A DNA stretch of 64,000 nt from Porphyromonas macacae DSM 20710 = JCM 13914 (GCF_000379945.1 NZ_KB904124.1:372001-436000); one strand, 5' to 3'; counted from the stretch's first letter, positions 38,466 through 49,439 are shown. Made by a program: numbers and translations. Notes: generated by a model from the letters alone, not told the origin.

Positions 38466-39728
38466 ATGTCGAACAGAGATTTTATCACGAGTGACAACAG
38501 CAAGATAATCCTTGCGAATATCTACGGTGAAGACAAACCGGGGGTGACGGCTCAGCTTACGCAGATTCTTGCAAACCATCAGGCATATATTCTGGACATC
38601 GGTCAAAGCGATATTCATAATAATCTGGCTTTGGGCATTCTTTTTCTGACCACCGAAGAGCAGTCCGGTAATATATTGAAAGACTTGCTTTTCAAGAGCT
38701 ATGAGCTGGGGGTTACCATTCGCTTTAAGCCTATTACCGGAGAGGAGTATATGGATTGGGTCGGCATGCAGGGCAAGAATCGCTATATCATTACCATTGT
38801 GGCGCGCAAGATCACAGCAGAGATGATTGCCGGTATTGCACGTGCCAGTGCGGAGCAGGGGCTGAATATAGACGATATCAAACGTCTTACCGGCCGTATC
38901 TCGCTCAATGTCGAAGCCTCTAAAACGCCGATGGCCAGTGTGGAGTTTTCCATGCGCGGTACTCCGCACGATGTGGAAGCCTTACAGGCTGAGTTCGTAA
39001 GACTTTCACAGGCTCATAGCATGGATGTCTCCTTCCAGCGCGAAAGCATGTACAGACGCACCAGACGCCTGATTTGTTTCGATATGGACTCTACACTCAT
39101 TCAGACAGAAGTAATCGACGAACTGGCTGAGTGTGCCGGCGTGGGTGACAAGGTAAGAGAGATTACCGAGCGTGCCATGCGCGGAGAAATCGATTTCAAT
39201 GAAAGTTTCAAGGAGCGTGTAGCCCTGCTTAAGGGGCTGGATGTAAGCGTTATGCAGGAAATAGCCGAGCGTCTGCCGCTTACCGAAGGCTTGGAGCGTC
39301 TGATGAAGACGCTTAAACTGGTCGGTTTCAAGATTGCCATCTTGAGTGGAGGATTTATGTTCTTTGGCAATTACCTGAAGAATAAGTTCGGTATCGACTA
39401 TGTCTATGCCAATGAGCTGGAAGTGGAAGACGGCAAGCTCACCGGCAGATATGTCGGCGATATTGTCGATGGGAAACGTAAGGCCGAACTGTTGCGTTTG
39501 ATTGCACAGGTCGAAGGTGTCCATTTGATGCAAACCGTTGCCGTGGGCGACGGGGCCAATGACCTCCCGATGCTTTCTCTTGCCGGCTTGGGTATTGCTT
39601 TCCATGCCAAGAGTAAGGTTAAACAAAATGCCAAACAGACCTTGAGTAATGTAGGTATCGACGGTATCCTCTACTTCCTTGGGTATAAAGATTCCATCAT
39701 TGATGATGAGACAGTCAATTCATTATAA
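38466..39728 (+). CDS. serB: phosphoserine phosphatase with ACT domains
   Basis: A 420-residue protein: two N-terminal ACT-type domains (about 10-180; IILANIYGEDKPGVTAQLTQ is the first), then a HAD phosphatase (from about 200) with FDMDSTLIQTEVIDELAE (nucleophile Asp), LSGGF, and VGDGANDLPML. It makes serine from O-phosphoserine. ACT domains usually sense serine, so feedback control is likely. The ATG at 38466 is chosen since the upstream in-frame extension overlaps the asnS end. The next gene starts 23 nt later. Confidence 0.94.
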   Translation: MSNRDFITSDNSKIILANIYGEDKPGVTAQLTQILANHQAYILDIGQSDIHNNLALGILFLTTEEQSGNILKDLLFKSYELGVTIRFKPITGEEYMDWVGMQGKNRYIITIVARKITAEMIAGIARASAEQGLNIDDIKRLTGRISLNVEASKTPMASVEFSMRGTPHDVEALQAEFVRLSQAHSMDVSFQRESMYRRTRRLICFDMDSTLIQTEVIDELAECAGVGDKVREITERAMRGEIDFNESFKERVALLKGLDVSVMQEIAERLPLTEGLERLMKTLKLVGFKIAILSGGFMFFGNYLKNKFGIDYVYANELEVEDGKLTGRYVGDIVDGKRKAELLRLIAQVEGVHLMQTVAVGDGANDLPMLSLAGLGIAFHAKSKVKQNAKQTLSNVGIDGILYFLGYKDSIIDDETVNSL

Positions 39729-39750
39729 TCAAGATTATAAACTTAACGTA

Positions 39751-40050
39751 ATGATTAAACATATTGTTCTATTCGGTCTCGACGACACCATGCCCGGCAA
39801 TAAAAAAGCCCATTTGACCGAGATTAAGAAACGCCTGGAGGCTCTGACGCAGGAAATCGATGCCCTGAAGGGTATGCAAGTGAAGTTTAATGTCAATCCC
39901 GCAGAAAATTACGATTTTATGCTCATTGCCGATGTGGAAGATATGGATGCGCTTGGCGTTTATGCCGGGCATCCTTCTCATGTGTCAATAGTCAAGGAGT
40001 TGATAGCACCTTATAAGGTTAGTCGTGCTTGTGTAGATTATGAATATTGA
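39751..40050 (+). CDS. Dabb (stress-responsive A/B barrel) domain protein
   Basis: A 99-residue single-domain protein of the dimeric alpha/beta-barrel (Dabb) family: MIKHIVLFGLDD at the start, a central helix, then FNVNPAENYDFMLIADVEDM and GHPSHVSIVKELIAPYK with the family's late His. Biochemical function of such proteins is mostly unknown. Last gene of the probable asnS-serB unit, followed by a terminator. Confidence 0.88.
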   Translation: MIKHIVLFGLDDTMPGNKKAHLTEIKKRLEALTQEIDALKGMQVKFNVNPAENYDFMLIADVEDMDALGVYAGHPSHVSIVKELIAPYKVSRACVDYEY

Positions 40051-40079
40051 TATTCCTTAAACGGCATTGTATTAATGAT

Positions 40080-40119
40080 AAAAAAGCTTTCTCCATGCTC
40101 CGGAGAGAGCTTTTTGTTT
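40080..40119 (+). terminator. intrinsic terminator after the Dabb gene
   Basis: AAAAAAGCTTTCTCC / GGAGAGAGCTTTTT stem with a 7-nt loop and TTTTTGTTTT tail. Confidence 0.85.
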
Positions 40120-40206
40120 TACTTGTTTTTCGAGTCTTCCCCAAGAGGTTTGTAAGGATTAACTATATTATGTTAATTTCAATAGAATAATCCGGTAGAA
40201 AAGACC

Positions 40207-40214
40207 TAAATTTG
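40207..40214 (+). promoter_or_regulatory. promoter -7 box of the AT-rich hypothetical gene
   Basis: TAAATTTG, 61 nt upstream of the ATG; the -33 region is not convincing. Confidence 0.45.
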
Positions 40215-40275
40215 TGTTTAGTATAATAACACATGAATAGGAAAAACACAATACAAATGAGTATACCATAACAAT

Positions 40276-41130
40276 ATGACACAAGAAGAAATATCAGGAA
40301 TAAATAGAGTTTTAGACCAACACTTAACGGAAACGGGGAAACAGAGCACTAACCCTGTAGAAGCAAATGCTATACTTGCAGAAAAAGGAATTCTTCGGAA
40401 TAGTAAAAGCAGACCAGGTGAACCGCTTCGGAAGTTGTTAAAAAAGGGGGTATTTTCTCATGCTTTTCAATCTGCAGGTAAAGGTTCACATTGGATAATT
40501 CCTCATTCAAGCAATATCAATCCAATAGTTCCTCAATCAGATAATAAAACAAATGCCATTTTACAAAAACAAAATGTTTCTATGAAAAATGACATTAATG
40601 ATCTCAAAAGAAAACTTGAAGACGCAAGACTGAAATATAAACCTGATAAAATTGAGTATTTGTTAATAGCTGAAGCTCCACCTGATAATATTGAGCGTTT
40701 TTTCTATTATGAAGATGTTCGTAAGCATGATTATTTGTTTTTAGCGATTGTGGAAGCACTTTATCCGGATCAAAAAGAAAAATTTCTTTCAAGTGGAAGA
40801 TGCAGCCATATGAAAGAATTAATCTTGTGCAAGTTGAAAACAGATGGATTTTATTTGCTTGACCTTTCGGAACTGCCGATAAAATTTCTTAATAATGACT
40901 TGTCTGAACAACTTCCTTCCTTGGTTAAGAGAATAAACGATGTCGTTGATAAGCAGACCAATATCATTTTGATTAAAGCTACGGTTTACGATGCTGCATT
41001 TTTATATTTGCATGATAAAGGTTTTAATATTGTTGATATTAAAATCCCTTTTCCAAGTAGTGGTAGACAAAATGAATTCCAGACAAAATTTCGTGAAGCA
41101 CTGACGTGTACTGAAAAATTCTTTGCCTGA
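40276..41130 (+). CDS. hypothetical protein, HTH-like N-terminus and possible UDG-like fold
   Basis: A 284-residue protein, visibly more AT-rich than its neighbours. Residues 1-80 look like a winged-helix/HTH unit (NAILAEKGILRNSKSRPGEP, LRKLLKKGVFSHAF, then a short wing). A coiled-coil linker (about 98-120) leads to a domain with YLLIAEAPPDNIERFFYYED near 129 and a C-terminal PFPSSGRQNEF. The spacing of an AEAPP loop near the start and a PSS loop near the end recalls the uracil-DNA glycosylase superfamily (GEAPG and HPS motifs), but this is inference from short motifs and the activity is unknown. Its stop codon lies in an interspersed repeat. Confidence 0.6.
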   Translation: MTQEEISGINRVLDQHLTETGKQSTNPVEANAILAEKGILRNSKSRPGEPLRKLLKKGVFSHAFQSAGKGSHWIIPHSSNINPIVPQSDNKTNAILQKQNVSMKNDINDLKRKLEDARLKYKPDKIEYLLIAEAPPDNIERFFYYEDVRKHDYLFLAIVEALYPDQKEKFLSSGRCSHMKELILCKLKTDGFYLLDLSELPIKFLNNDLSEQLPSLVKRINDVVDKQTNIILIKATVYDAAFLYLHDKGFNIVDIKIPFPSSGRQNEFQTKFREALTCTEKFFA

Positions 41131-41225
41131 TGGATAAAAATTCTTCAGGCAAAGAAAAAAAATCCAAGTTAACTTCGTTGAAAATCCGTAGCGCTAAGAA
41201 TTTTCAGGCATCAGGCAGAGAATTC
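41113..41225 (+). repeat. mosaic palindromic intergenic repeat, copy C
   Basis: Same core as copy A (41162-41187) and same orientation, flanked by an ATTCTTTGCCTGATGG module that overlaps the 3' end of the preceding gene, an ATTCTTCAGGCAAAGAA module and a CATCAGGCAGAGAATT module. It ends about 45 nt before the thiamin promoter. Confidence 0.85.
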
Positions 41226-41268
41226 GAATAAATTGTACGATGCCTTATAACCGAGTGAGTGCAAAGGC

Positions 41269-41299
41269 TTTTATTAGTATCAAACTTTAATTATATTTG
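41269..41299 (+). promoter_or_regulatory. promoter of the thiamin operon
   Basis: TTTT (41269-41272), 19-nt spacer, TATATTTG (41292-41299). The predicted start, near 41306, coincides with the first bases of the riboswitch. Confidence 0.7.
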
Positions 41300-41304
41300 T
41301 GTCG

Positions 41305-41398
41305 CTGGGAGCTAACTACTCGGGGGTGCCAATCGACAAAAGGCTGAGATTATACCCTAAGGACCTGATCCGGATAATACCGGCGTGGGGAGCAGAAG
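41305..41398 (+). promoter_or_regulatory. TPP riboswitch (THI element)
   Basis: A canonical thiamin pyrophosphate aptamer: CGGGGGTGCC (41321-41330), AAGGCTGAGATTATACCC (41339-41356) and GACCTGATCCGGATAATACC with the closing GGCGTGGGGAGCAG. A small hairpin ACAGCG-ATG-CGCTGT (41411-41425) followed by a U-rich stretch may be part of the expression platform; a translational mechanism is equally possible since thiS starts 140 nt downstream. TPP binding should shut the operon. Confidence 0.96.
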
Positions 41399-41539
41399 AG
41401 TCACAGTTATACAGCGATGCGCTGTTAACCTATTCTATTTTTCCCGATTGATCCTTTTTTAATCTTTTTGCCGGAGGAGATTCCCTTTTCCGGAAATGTT
41501 GCTTTTGGCTTTTGTTTCATAACCTTATACAAAAGCTTT

Positions 41540-41740
41540 ATGACCGTTTCTTTTAATGATACACCGCTGAACTGTTCCGCAGGGATGAGCTTGGAAAAAT
41601 TGCTAACCGAACAATCGTTGCTCCATAAGCGCATAGCCGTTGCCGTAAATGGAAATCTTATCAAACGGGATCTTTGGGGCGAATTGATCCTAACCGAAGG
41701 TGCCGATGTGGTCGTTATCGAAGCAACTTACGGAGGGTAG
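41540..41740 (+). CDS. thiS: sulfur carrier protein ThiS
   Basis: A 66-residue ubiquitin-fold carrier ending in the required Gly-Gly (VVIEATYGG). The C-terminal carboxylate is adenylated, converted to thiocarboxylate and used by ThiG as sulfur donor for the thiazole. The ATG at 41540 fits the normal family length; the longer open frame upstream includes part of the leader. First gene after the riboswitch; thiC begins 53 nt later. Confidence 0.93.
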   Translation: MTVSFNDTPLNCSAGMSLEKLLTEQSLLHKRIAVAVNGNLIKRDLWGELILTEGADVVVIEATYGG

Positions 41741-41775
41741 CCTGATTGTCCGCGTCTCAAAAATCAAGTGTATAA

Positions 41776-43572
<1,797 letters not shown>

Positions 43573-43574
43573 TC

Positions 43575-45512
43575 ATGACACCCCTTATCCTGATAACCGC
43601 CCCGGCGATTCAACCCGATGAAGCCGCATTGTTGAACGAGCTGTTTGCTGCCGGTTGCGAGCGTGTACATTTGCGCAAACCGGATGAACCGGTGGAGAAT
43701 ATCGTCCGGCTGATTAAAGGACTCGATCCGCGTTACCGTAAGCGACTGGTAATACATGGGCATGTCGAACCGGTCGCAGAGTATGGGCTGGGCGGTTTGC
43801 ATCTTCCCGAGCGTATATGGAAAGGTATAACCGAAGTTCCCAAATTGCCTGCAGGATGTTCACTTTCTGCTTCCTGCCACAGCCTTGCCGATATAAAGGC
43901 TTTTCCGTTTTCTGCGGACTATTTATTTCTCAGTCCCGTGTTCGACAGTCTGTCCAAGCCCGGTTACACAGCCGCTTTCGATGAGGAAAAGCTTCGGGAA
44001 GAACTTCCGAAGATCGCTACCCCGGTGTATGCTTTGGGCGGTATCACTCCGCGAACGCTTCTCAAATGCAAAACGCTCGGATTTTCCGGAGCTGCCGTCT
44101 TGGGTTATGTTTGGCAGGGGGTAGAACAAGCTGTTTTACGCTGGCGGGAACTGTCTATGCCGCAGATACTCTGTATCGGAGGGCTCGACCCGAGTGGCGG
44201 AGCCGGCATTACGGCGGATGTGCGTACTGCCATGCAGTTGGGTGTGCGTGCCTGTCCCGTAGCTACGGCTGTCACCTATCAGGATGAGAGACACTATGCC
44301 GGCACGCGATGGATGACCGATGGGGAAATCAGGCTCCAACTCGAATCCATTGCCGGTACAGCCCGGCCTTCGGTTGTTAAGATCGGGTTGGTGGAGAGCT
44401 ATTGGTCTTTGCGTAAGATTATGGATCTTGTGCAAGAGCTGTTCCCCGGTGTACGAATTGTCTGGGATCCCATTATTCGCAGCAGTACGGGATGCTGTTT
44501 TCACTCCGATTTTGCCCTTCTGCCCGAAATATTGGCATCGGTCGATGTGGTCACTCCCAATTTACCTGAGGCCGAGCGATTGTTCAATGGGCATACCTCA
44601 CCTGAGCAACTGGTCGGAGAGGCTGCACGCTACCGTATGGCCATTATCCTGAAGGGCGGTCATACCGAAGGCGACAATGTAACCGATATGCTTATCATGC
44701 CCCATGATGTAGTGCCTTATACCGTTCTTCGTGCCGGTTGGGAAAAACATGGTACCGGTTGTGCCCACAGCACGGCGGTGGCTTCGTGGTTGGCCAAAGG
44801 AGCGGATATTTACACGGCAGCCGGTAAAGCACAGCTTTATGTGAGTCGCATGATGCGCTCCGCTCTCGGATTGTTGGATGCCCCGTCTTTGTATGCCGGC
44901 ATTAAACCTTCGCTCAGTGCAGTGAAACGAATGTTTATCACCCATGCTTCTCCCGGTGCTCCCTCTCTTTTAGAGCAGGTAGAAGCTGCCTGTCGTATGG
45001 GGGTGCAGTGCGTGCAGCTCAGGATGAAACGGGCTTCCGACCGCGAAATGTTGGAAACGGCCTTTCGAGCGATAGAGATTTGCCGTAGATACGGTGTGCT
45101 TTTTATCGTTAATGATCGTGTGCAGATAGCCCGTCAGTCCGATGCCGACGGCGTTCATTTGGGGCAGACGGATATGAGCACGAGAGAGGCGAGAGAATTA
45201 TTCGGCGCCGATAAGATTATCGGGCGTACCTGCAATACCCGGGAACAGGTTTGCAGAGCCATTGCCGATGGAGCCGATTACCTTGGGGTAGGGCCTTATC
45301 GTTATACTGCCACCAAGGAAAATCTTTCTACCGTTCTGGGACTTGAAGGTTATCGTAAACTCATGAATACGATGATTGCCGAAAACTTTCGTATTCCTGT
45401 TTTTGCCATTGGCGGTATTACCGATGCCGATGAATCCTTGCTCATGGATGCAGGTGTGCAGGGCGTAGCCGTAAGTGGCGATATGATAAGAAGAATGAAA
45501 AGTTTTATTTGA
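43575..45512 (+). CDS. thiDE: TenI-like/ThiD/ThiE trifunctional fusion protein
   Basis: A 645-residue fusion. Residues 1-194: a TenI/ThiE-fold barrel ([30 protein letters not shown]), here most like the TenI branch. From about 196 to 450: ThiD ([45 protein letters not shown]), which phosphorylates HMP-P to HMP-PP. From about 453: ThiE ([45 protein letters not shown]), which joins HMP-PP and thiazole phosphate to thiamin phosphate. The N-terminal barrel may be a TenI-type thiazole tautomerase; that assignment is inference. An internal ATG at 44157 precedes the ThiD part. Start two nt after thiC. Confidence 0.92.
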   Translation: MTPLILITAPAIQPDEAALLNELFAAGCERVHLRKPDEPVENIVRLIKGLDPRYRKRLVIHGHVEPVAEYGLGGLHLPERIWKGITEVPKLPAGCSLSASCHSLADIKAFPFSADYLFLSPVFDSLSKPGYTAAFDEEKLREELPKIATPVYALGGITPRTLLKCKTLGFSGAAVLGYVWQGVEQAVLRWRELSMPQILCIGGLDPSGGAGITADVRTAMQLGVRACPVATAVTYQDERHYAGTRWMTDGEIRLQLESIAGTARPSVVKIGLVESYWSLRKIMDLVQELFPGVRIVWDPIIRSSTGCCFHSDFALLPEILASVDVVTPNLPEAERLFNGHTSPEQLVGEAARYRMAIILKGGHTEGDNVTDMLIMPHDVVPYTVLRAGWEKHGTGCAHSTAVASWLAKGADIYTAAGKAQLYVSRMMRSALGLLDAPSLYAGIKPSLSAVKRMFITHASPGAPSLLEQVEAACRMGVQCVQLRMKRASDREMLETAFRAIEICRRYGVLFIVNDRVQIARQSDADGVHLGQTDMSTREARELFGADKIIGRTCNTREQVCRAIADGADYLGVGPYRYTATKENLSTVLGLEGYRKLMNTMIAENFRIPVFAIGGITDADESLLMDAGVQGVAVSGDMIRRMKSFI

Positions 45513-45574
45513 AAGAGATATGCTTTTGCAGCAAAAATCTTGATGCAGGAGCATTTGTATTAAAGAAGAAGAAA

Positions 45575-46354
45575 ATGAAAGCATTACAAATTGCGGATAA
45601 GACGTTCAATTCACGCCTGTTCGTAGGAACCGGAAAGTTTGCCTCCGCCCGGTTGATGGCCGAGGCTGCCGAAGCTTCCGGTTCGGAAATGGTAACGGTG
45701 GCCATGAAGCGTGTGGAGGCCGGGCAAGGTACATCCGACGACCTGATCAAACCTCTGCAGAAACCGCATATAACCTTATTGCCCAATACTTCCGGAGTGA
45801 GGTCGGCCAAAGAGGCTGTGCTTGCAGCTGAGATGGCGCGTGAAGCTTTGGGTACGAACTGGTTGAAACTGGAAATTCATCCCGATCCGCGCTATCTCTT
45901 GCCCGATCCTGTCGAAACGCTGAAAGCGACCGAGGAACTGGTTAAGCGCGGGTTCATCGTCTTACCCTATATACAGGCCGATCCCGTACTCTGCCATCGG
46001 CTGGAGGATGCGGGGGCGGCTACAGTGATGCCATTGGGTGCGCCTATCGGCAGCAACCGGGGGTTGCAAACTCGCGAATTACTTCGCATTATTATCGAAC
46101 AGAGTCATGTGCCGGTCGTTGTCGATGCCGGTATCGGTGCTCCCTCTCATGCGGCCGAAGCGATGGAAATGGGTGCCGATGCAGTACTGGTCAATACTGC
46201 TATTGCTGCAGCACAGGATCCGGTGAAGATGGCACGTGCTTTCAAATTGGCTGTGGAGGCCGGGCGTATGGCCTATGAGGCTAAACTGGCGCCGGTGAGA
46301 ACAGAAGCCGAAGCTTCGTCTCCTTTTACCCGTTTTTTGAATTTGAATAAATAG
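45575..46354 (+). CDS. thiG: thiazole synthase ThiG
   Basis: A 259-residue TIM-barrel enzyme that builds the thiazole phosphate from deoxyxylulose phosphate, dehydroglycine (from ThiH) and ThiS thiocarboxylate. The Schiff-base lysine is K98 in [18 protein letters not shown]; the phosphate-binding [10 protein letters not shown] and [20 protein letters not shown] are intact. The ATG at 45575 gives the usual length. thiH starts 17 nt downstream, and ThiG normally works in complex with ThiH. Confidence 0.97.
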   Translation: MKALQIADKTFNSRLFVGTGKFASARLMAEAAEASGSEMVTVAMKRVEAGQGTSDDLIKPLQKPHITLLPNTSGVRSAKEAVLAAEMAREALGTNWLKLEIHPDPRYLLPDPVETLKATEELVKRGFIVLPYIQADPVLCHRLEDAGAATVMPLGAPIGSNRGLQTRELLRIIIEQSHVPVVVDAGIGAPSHAAEAMEMGADAVLVNTAIAAAQDPVKMARAFKLAVEAGRMAYEAKLAPVRTEAEASSPFTRFLNLNK

Positions 46355-46371
46355 AAAAGGTACGTCAAGAG

Positions 46372-47490
46372 ATGAAAAAGTATCATTCTTTTTATGATTG
46401 CATCCGGGAGTATAACTGGCAGGAAACAGAGGAGCGCATAGCTTCCTGCACTGCTGCCGATGTAGAGCGTGCGCTGGCCAATCCGGCACGTACGCCGGAT
46501 GATTTTGCTGCTCTGATATCTCCGGCTGCCGTGCCTTATCTCGAACCGATGGCACAGGAAGCACACCGGCTTACGGTGGAGCGTTTCGGCCGTACCATAC
46601 AGATGTATATTCCGCTCTATCTGTCCAATATCTGTACGAATGCTTGCGTTTACTGCGGATTCAACAAGTACAATAAAATACATCGTCGTAAGCTCACGGA
46701 GGAAGAGGTGCGGAGGGAAATGGAAGCTATTCTGAAGTTGGGCTATCAGCACCTTTTATTGGTCAGCGGTGAAGCCGAGGTCGTTACCGGTGCCGACTAT
46801 TACGAAAAGATGGTGCGTCTGGTTCGTCCCCATTTCTCTCAAATTTCTTTGGAGGTACAACCGCTAAAGACGGAGGAGTACAGGCGTTTGCACGAAGCCG
46901 GTGTGGGATATGTATGTGTTTATCAGGAAACTTATAATGAGGAAGCCTATCCGGGCTATCATCCCGAAGGGAAGAAGCATGATTACCGTTGGCGTTTGGA
47001 AACGCCCGACCGCATTGCACAGGCCGATATTCAGAAAATAGGCATCGGAGCTTTGCTCGGGTTGGAAAACTGGCGTACCGACTCTTTCTTTACAGCCTTG
47101 CATCTGCGTTATATGGAGCAGCAATACTGGCGTACCAAATACTCCGTTTCACTGCCTCGTTTACGTCCCGCGGCAGGCGGATGGCAGCCCAAAGATCCGA
47201 TCGATGATGCCGGCATGGTTCAGCTTATCACGGCTTTCCGCCTTTTTGACCCGATGGTGGAGATCTCGCTTTCCACACGTGAAAGCGCTGTTTTCCGCGG
47301 CCATGTTACACCCATAGGCATAACCGCCATGAGTGCCGGTTCTAAAACGGAGCCCGGAGGGTATGCCGAAGATAATGCCGATCTGGAGCAATTCGTGATT
47401 AACGATGCCCGTAGCCCGCAAGAGTTTGCTCTGTCTATGCGCAAACTCGGCTATGAACCGGTTTGGAAGGACTGGGATTGTTGGATGTAG
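46372..47490 (+). CDS. thiH: 2-iminoacetate (tyrosine lyase) synthase ThiH
   Basis: A 372-residue radical-SAM enzyme that cleaves tyrosine to dehydroglycine and p-cresol, feeding ThiG. The cluster motif NICTNACVYCGF gives C88, C92, C95 (C-x3-C-x2-C). Further landmarks: YQETYNEEAYPGYHPEGKKH, IGALLGLENWRTDS and SLPRLRPA. Use of ThiH rather than the oxygen-dependent ThiO fits an anaerobe. A hairpin follows the gene before thiF. Confidence 0.97.
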   Translation: MKKYHSFYDCIREYNWQETEERIASCTAADVERALANPARTPDDFAALISPAAVPYLEPMAQEAHRLTVERFGRTIQMYIPLYLSNICTNACVYCGFNKYNKIHRRKLTEEEVRREMEAILKLGYQHLLLVSGEAEVVTGADYYEKMVRLVRPHFSQISLEVQPLKTEEYRRLHEAGVGYVCVYQETYNEEAYPGYHPEGKKHDYRWRLETPDRIAQADIQKIGIGALLGLENWRTDSFFTALHLRYMEQQYWRTKYSVSLPRLRPAAGGWQPKDPIDDAGMVQLITAFRLFDPMVEISLSTRESAVFRGHVTPIGITAMSAGSKTEPGGYAEDNADLEQFVINDARSPQEFALSMRKLGYEPVWKDWDCWM

Positions 47491-47500
47491 GATTATTTGA

Positions 47501-47534
47501 AGAGAATGTCTTATAAAAGGGCATTCTCTTTTTT
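47501..47534 (+). terminator. hairpin with T-run between thiH and thiF
   Basis: AGAGAATG / CATTCTCT stem (10-12 nt loop) with a TTTTTT tail, 11 nt after the thiH stop and 13 nt before the thiF ATG. It may be a leaky terminator lowering thiF expression relative to the upstream genes. Confidence 0.6.
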
Positions 47535-47546
47535 GCTTGAAAGACT

Positions 47547-48239
47547 ATGAACGAACGGTATGAGAGGCAGGAGATGCTGCCGGAAATAGGGAAAGAAGGA
47601 CAGCAGAAACTGCGGAATGCCCGTATAACCGTGGTCGGAGCCGGCGGTTTGGGTTGCCCCGTATTGCTTTATTTGACAGCAGTGGGGGTGGGGCATATTA
47701 CCATCATCGATGACGACGCTGTTTCTCTTCATAATCTGCAGCGTCAGATACTTTATACCGAAGAGGATATATACAAGCCGAAAGCCGAGGTTGCAGCCGG
47801 ACGCCTCTCTGCTCTCAATAACGAGGTTGAAGTGCATCCTGTTTGCGAGCGATTATGTGAAGCAAATGCTTCCCGGCTGATAGGCCGTGTGGACCTGATT
47901 ATCGATTGTACGGACAATCTTCCTGCCCGTAAGGTGATTGATGCTTGTGCCGCACGGATAGGGGTGCCATGGCTCTATGGGAGTATAGGCGGATGGCAGG
48001 GGCAGTGTTCGTTGATGAATTGCGGTTCCGAACCGAAGAGATACGCAGACCTGCTGCTCGATGAAGCGCCTCTTATGCCGGCTCCTGCAGTCTTAGGAGC
48101 CTTGTCCGGTATGGTCGGAGCCATGCAGGTGGCCGAAGCTGTAAAATATCTGGCCGGTCTCTCCGAAGAGCAGTTGCTTACCGGCAAATTGTGGTGGATG
48201 GATCTGAAAACCCTCCGGTCCGGAATATTCAGGTTCTAA
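47547..48239 (+). CDS. thiF: ThiF/MoeB-like adenylyltransferase lacking zinc and relay cysteines
   Basis: A 230-residue E1-like enzyme expected to adenylate the ThiS C-terminus. The ATP site is intact: VVGAGGLGCPVLLYL, DDDAVSLHNLQRQILYTEEDI, KAEVAAGRL and DCTDNLPARKVID. However, the CYRC motif of E. coli ThiF is replaced by RYAD, the relay cysteine region (NCRTAGVVG) by MPAPAVLG, and the protein ends without the C-terminal CPVC. It therefore cannot bind the structural zinc and lacks Cys184. It is convergent with, and overlaps by 4 bp, the permease gene. Confidence 0.85.
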   Translation: MNERYERQEMLPEIGKEGQQKLRNARITVVGAGGLGCPVLLYLTAVGVGHITIIDDDAVSLHNLQRQILYTEEDIYKPKAEVAAGRLSALNNEVEVHPVCERLCEANASRLIGRVDLIIDCTDNLPARKVIDACAARIGVPWLYGSIGGWQGQCSLMNCGSEPKRYADLLLDEAPLMPAPAVLGALSGMVGAMQVAEAVKYLAGLSEEQLLTGKLWWMDLKTLRSGIFRF

Positions 48240-49390
48240 GATACTTTATGCTTGTTTTTTTTTATTGTTTTATTTAGAATTTCCTGGGCCTGATGAGGAA
48301 TTCTAATTCCTCGGATGTTTCCGTTTTTTCTTTTCGTTGTGATGCGTGGGCTGGCTTTGCTGCCCGGTATGTATTCGTACCGGTACATATTGATGAAAAG
48401 CACGAGCAGGGAAAGCAGCAGAGGGCCGAAGATGACACCCCAGAACCCGAACATGCCCATTCCGATAATTACCCCGAAAATGGTGATGAGCGGATGGATG
48501 TCCGCCAGCTTTTTCTGCATCAGGAAGCGAGCGATATTATCGACTCCGCCGATAACCAGGATACCGTATGTAAATAACCCCAAAGCCATAGCCCATTCGG
48601 ATTTGAGAGCTAAAGCAATGGCCAGCGGAACCCAGATAATCATGGTACCCAATACCGGTATAATGGTGGAGAAGGCCGTCAGTATACTGTAAAAAAGCGG
48701 ATTGTCTATGTCGAATATAAGATAACCTGCATAGGCGAAAGCCCCCTGTATGATAGCCAATAGAGGGATACCGATAGCATTGGCACGGATAATCTGATCG
48801 GATTCCTCCAGTAAAATCTGACGATTTTCTTTGTTAAAAGGAAGTAACTCCTTGATTGCCTGCTGAAAACTTTCGTAGTTGTACAGCATATAGAAAAGGA
48901 TGAAAAGAATAATGACTCCGTTCATTACGATGGAGTAAGTATTAGCGAGCAGGAATTGAACGATGGCGGATCCCATCTTGGGCAGGAACCCCAGATTTTC
49001 TATGGTTAGCAGGTCGAAGCCTATTTTTTCTTCGATCAGTTCGCTTATCTGATTGATTTCCATAATGATCGCATCGAAGTCGATTGTCAGTCCGGTGAAA
49101 ACATCTATCATCATCATGATGATGCCGGTAAGCGGGATAAGAAAGAACAGCAAAGCTTCCAGTACAAGTACAGATGCTGCCCATGAACGTTTCCATTTAT
49201 ATTTTACCGTCAGCGCACGCATTTGCCTGCGCTCCATGGCAAAGAGCGTAACGGCTCCCATTAAACCGCTTATGTAAGCCCATCCCTCATATAAAAATAC
49301 GATTCCCAGAAAAATGATCAGGATAACAAGGCATGCCCAGTAGAATTTGGGTGTTCTGAAATCGTTTTTTTCGTTTATTGCATCTTGCAT
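48236..49390 (-). CDS. AI-2E transporter family membrane protein
   Basis: A 384-residue inner-membrane protein with about eight hydrophobic segments and the family's C-terminal pattern IPVLGTMIIWVPLAIALAL, ILVIGGVDNIARFLMQKKL and HPLITIFGVIIGMGMFGFWG. Members have been linked to autoinducer-2 export and to Na+/H+ exchange, so the name is not proof of function. The stop codon overlaps that of thiF on the opposite strand. A -7 box lies 50 nt upstream. Confidence 0.9.
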   Translation of the reverse strand: MQDAINEKNDFRTPKFYWACLVILIIFLGIVFLYEGWAYISGLMGAVTLFAMERRQMRALTVKYKWKRSWAASVLVLEALLFFLIPLTGIIMMMIDVFTGLTIDFDAIIMEINQISELIEEKIGFDLLTIENLGFLPKMGSAIVQFLLANTYSIVMNGVIILFILFYMLYNYESFQQAIKELLPFNKENRQILLEESDQIIRANAIGIPLLAIIQGAFAYAGYLIFDIDNPLFYSILTAFSTIIPVLGTMIIWVPLAIALALKSEWAMALGLFTYGILVIGGVDNIARFLMQKKLADIHPLITIFGVIIGMGMFGFWGVIFGPLLLSLLVLFINMYRYEYIPGSKASPRITTKRKNGNIRGIRIPHQAQEILNKTIKKNKHKVS

Positions 49391-49439
49391 AAGTTACTTA
49401 TGTTATGACGTTTGTAAACAACCTTCAATTCAATTTGTA

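Noticed and set aside
37013..38503. A 496-codon open frame on the minus strand opposite asnS
   Set aside because: Composition is that of an antisense shadow; asnS is unambiguous.
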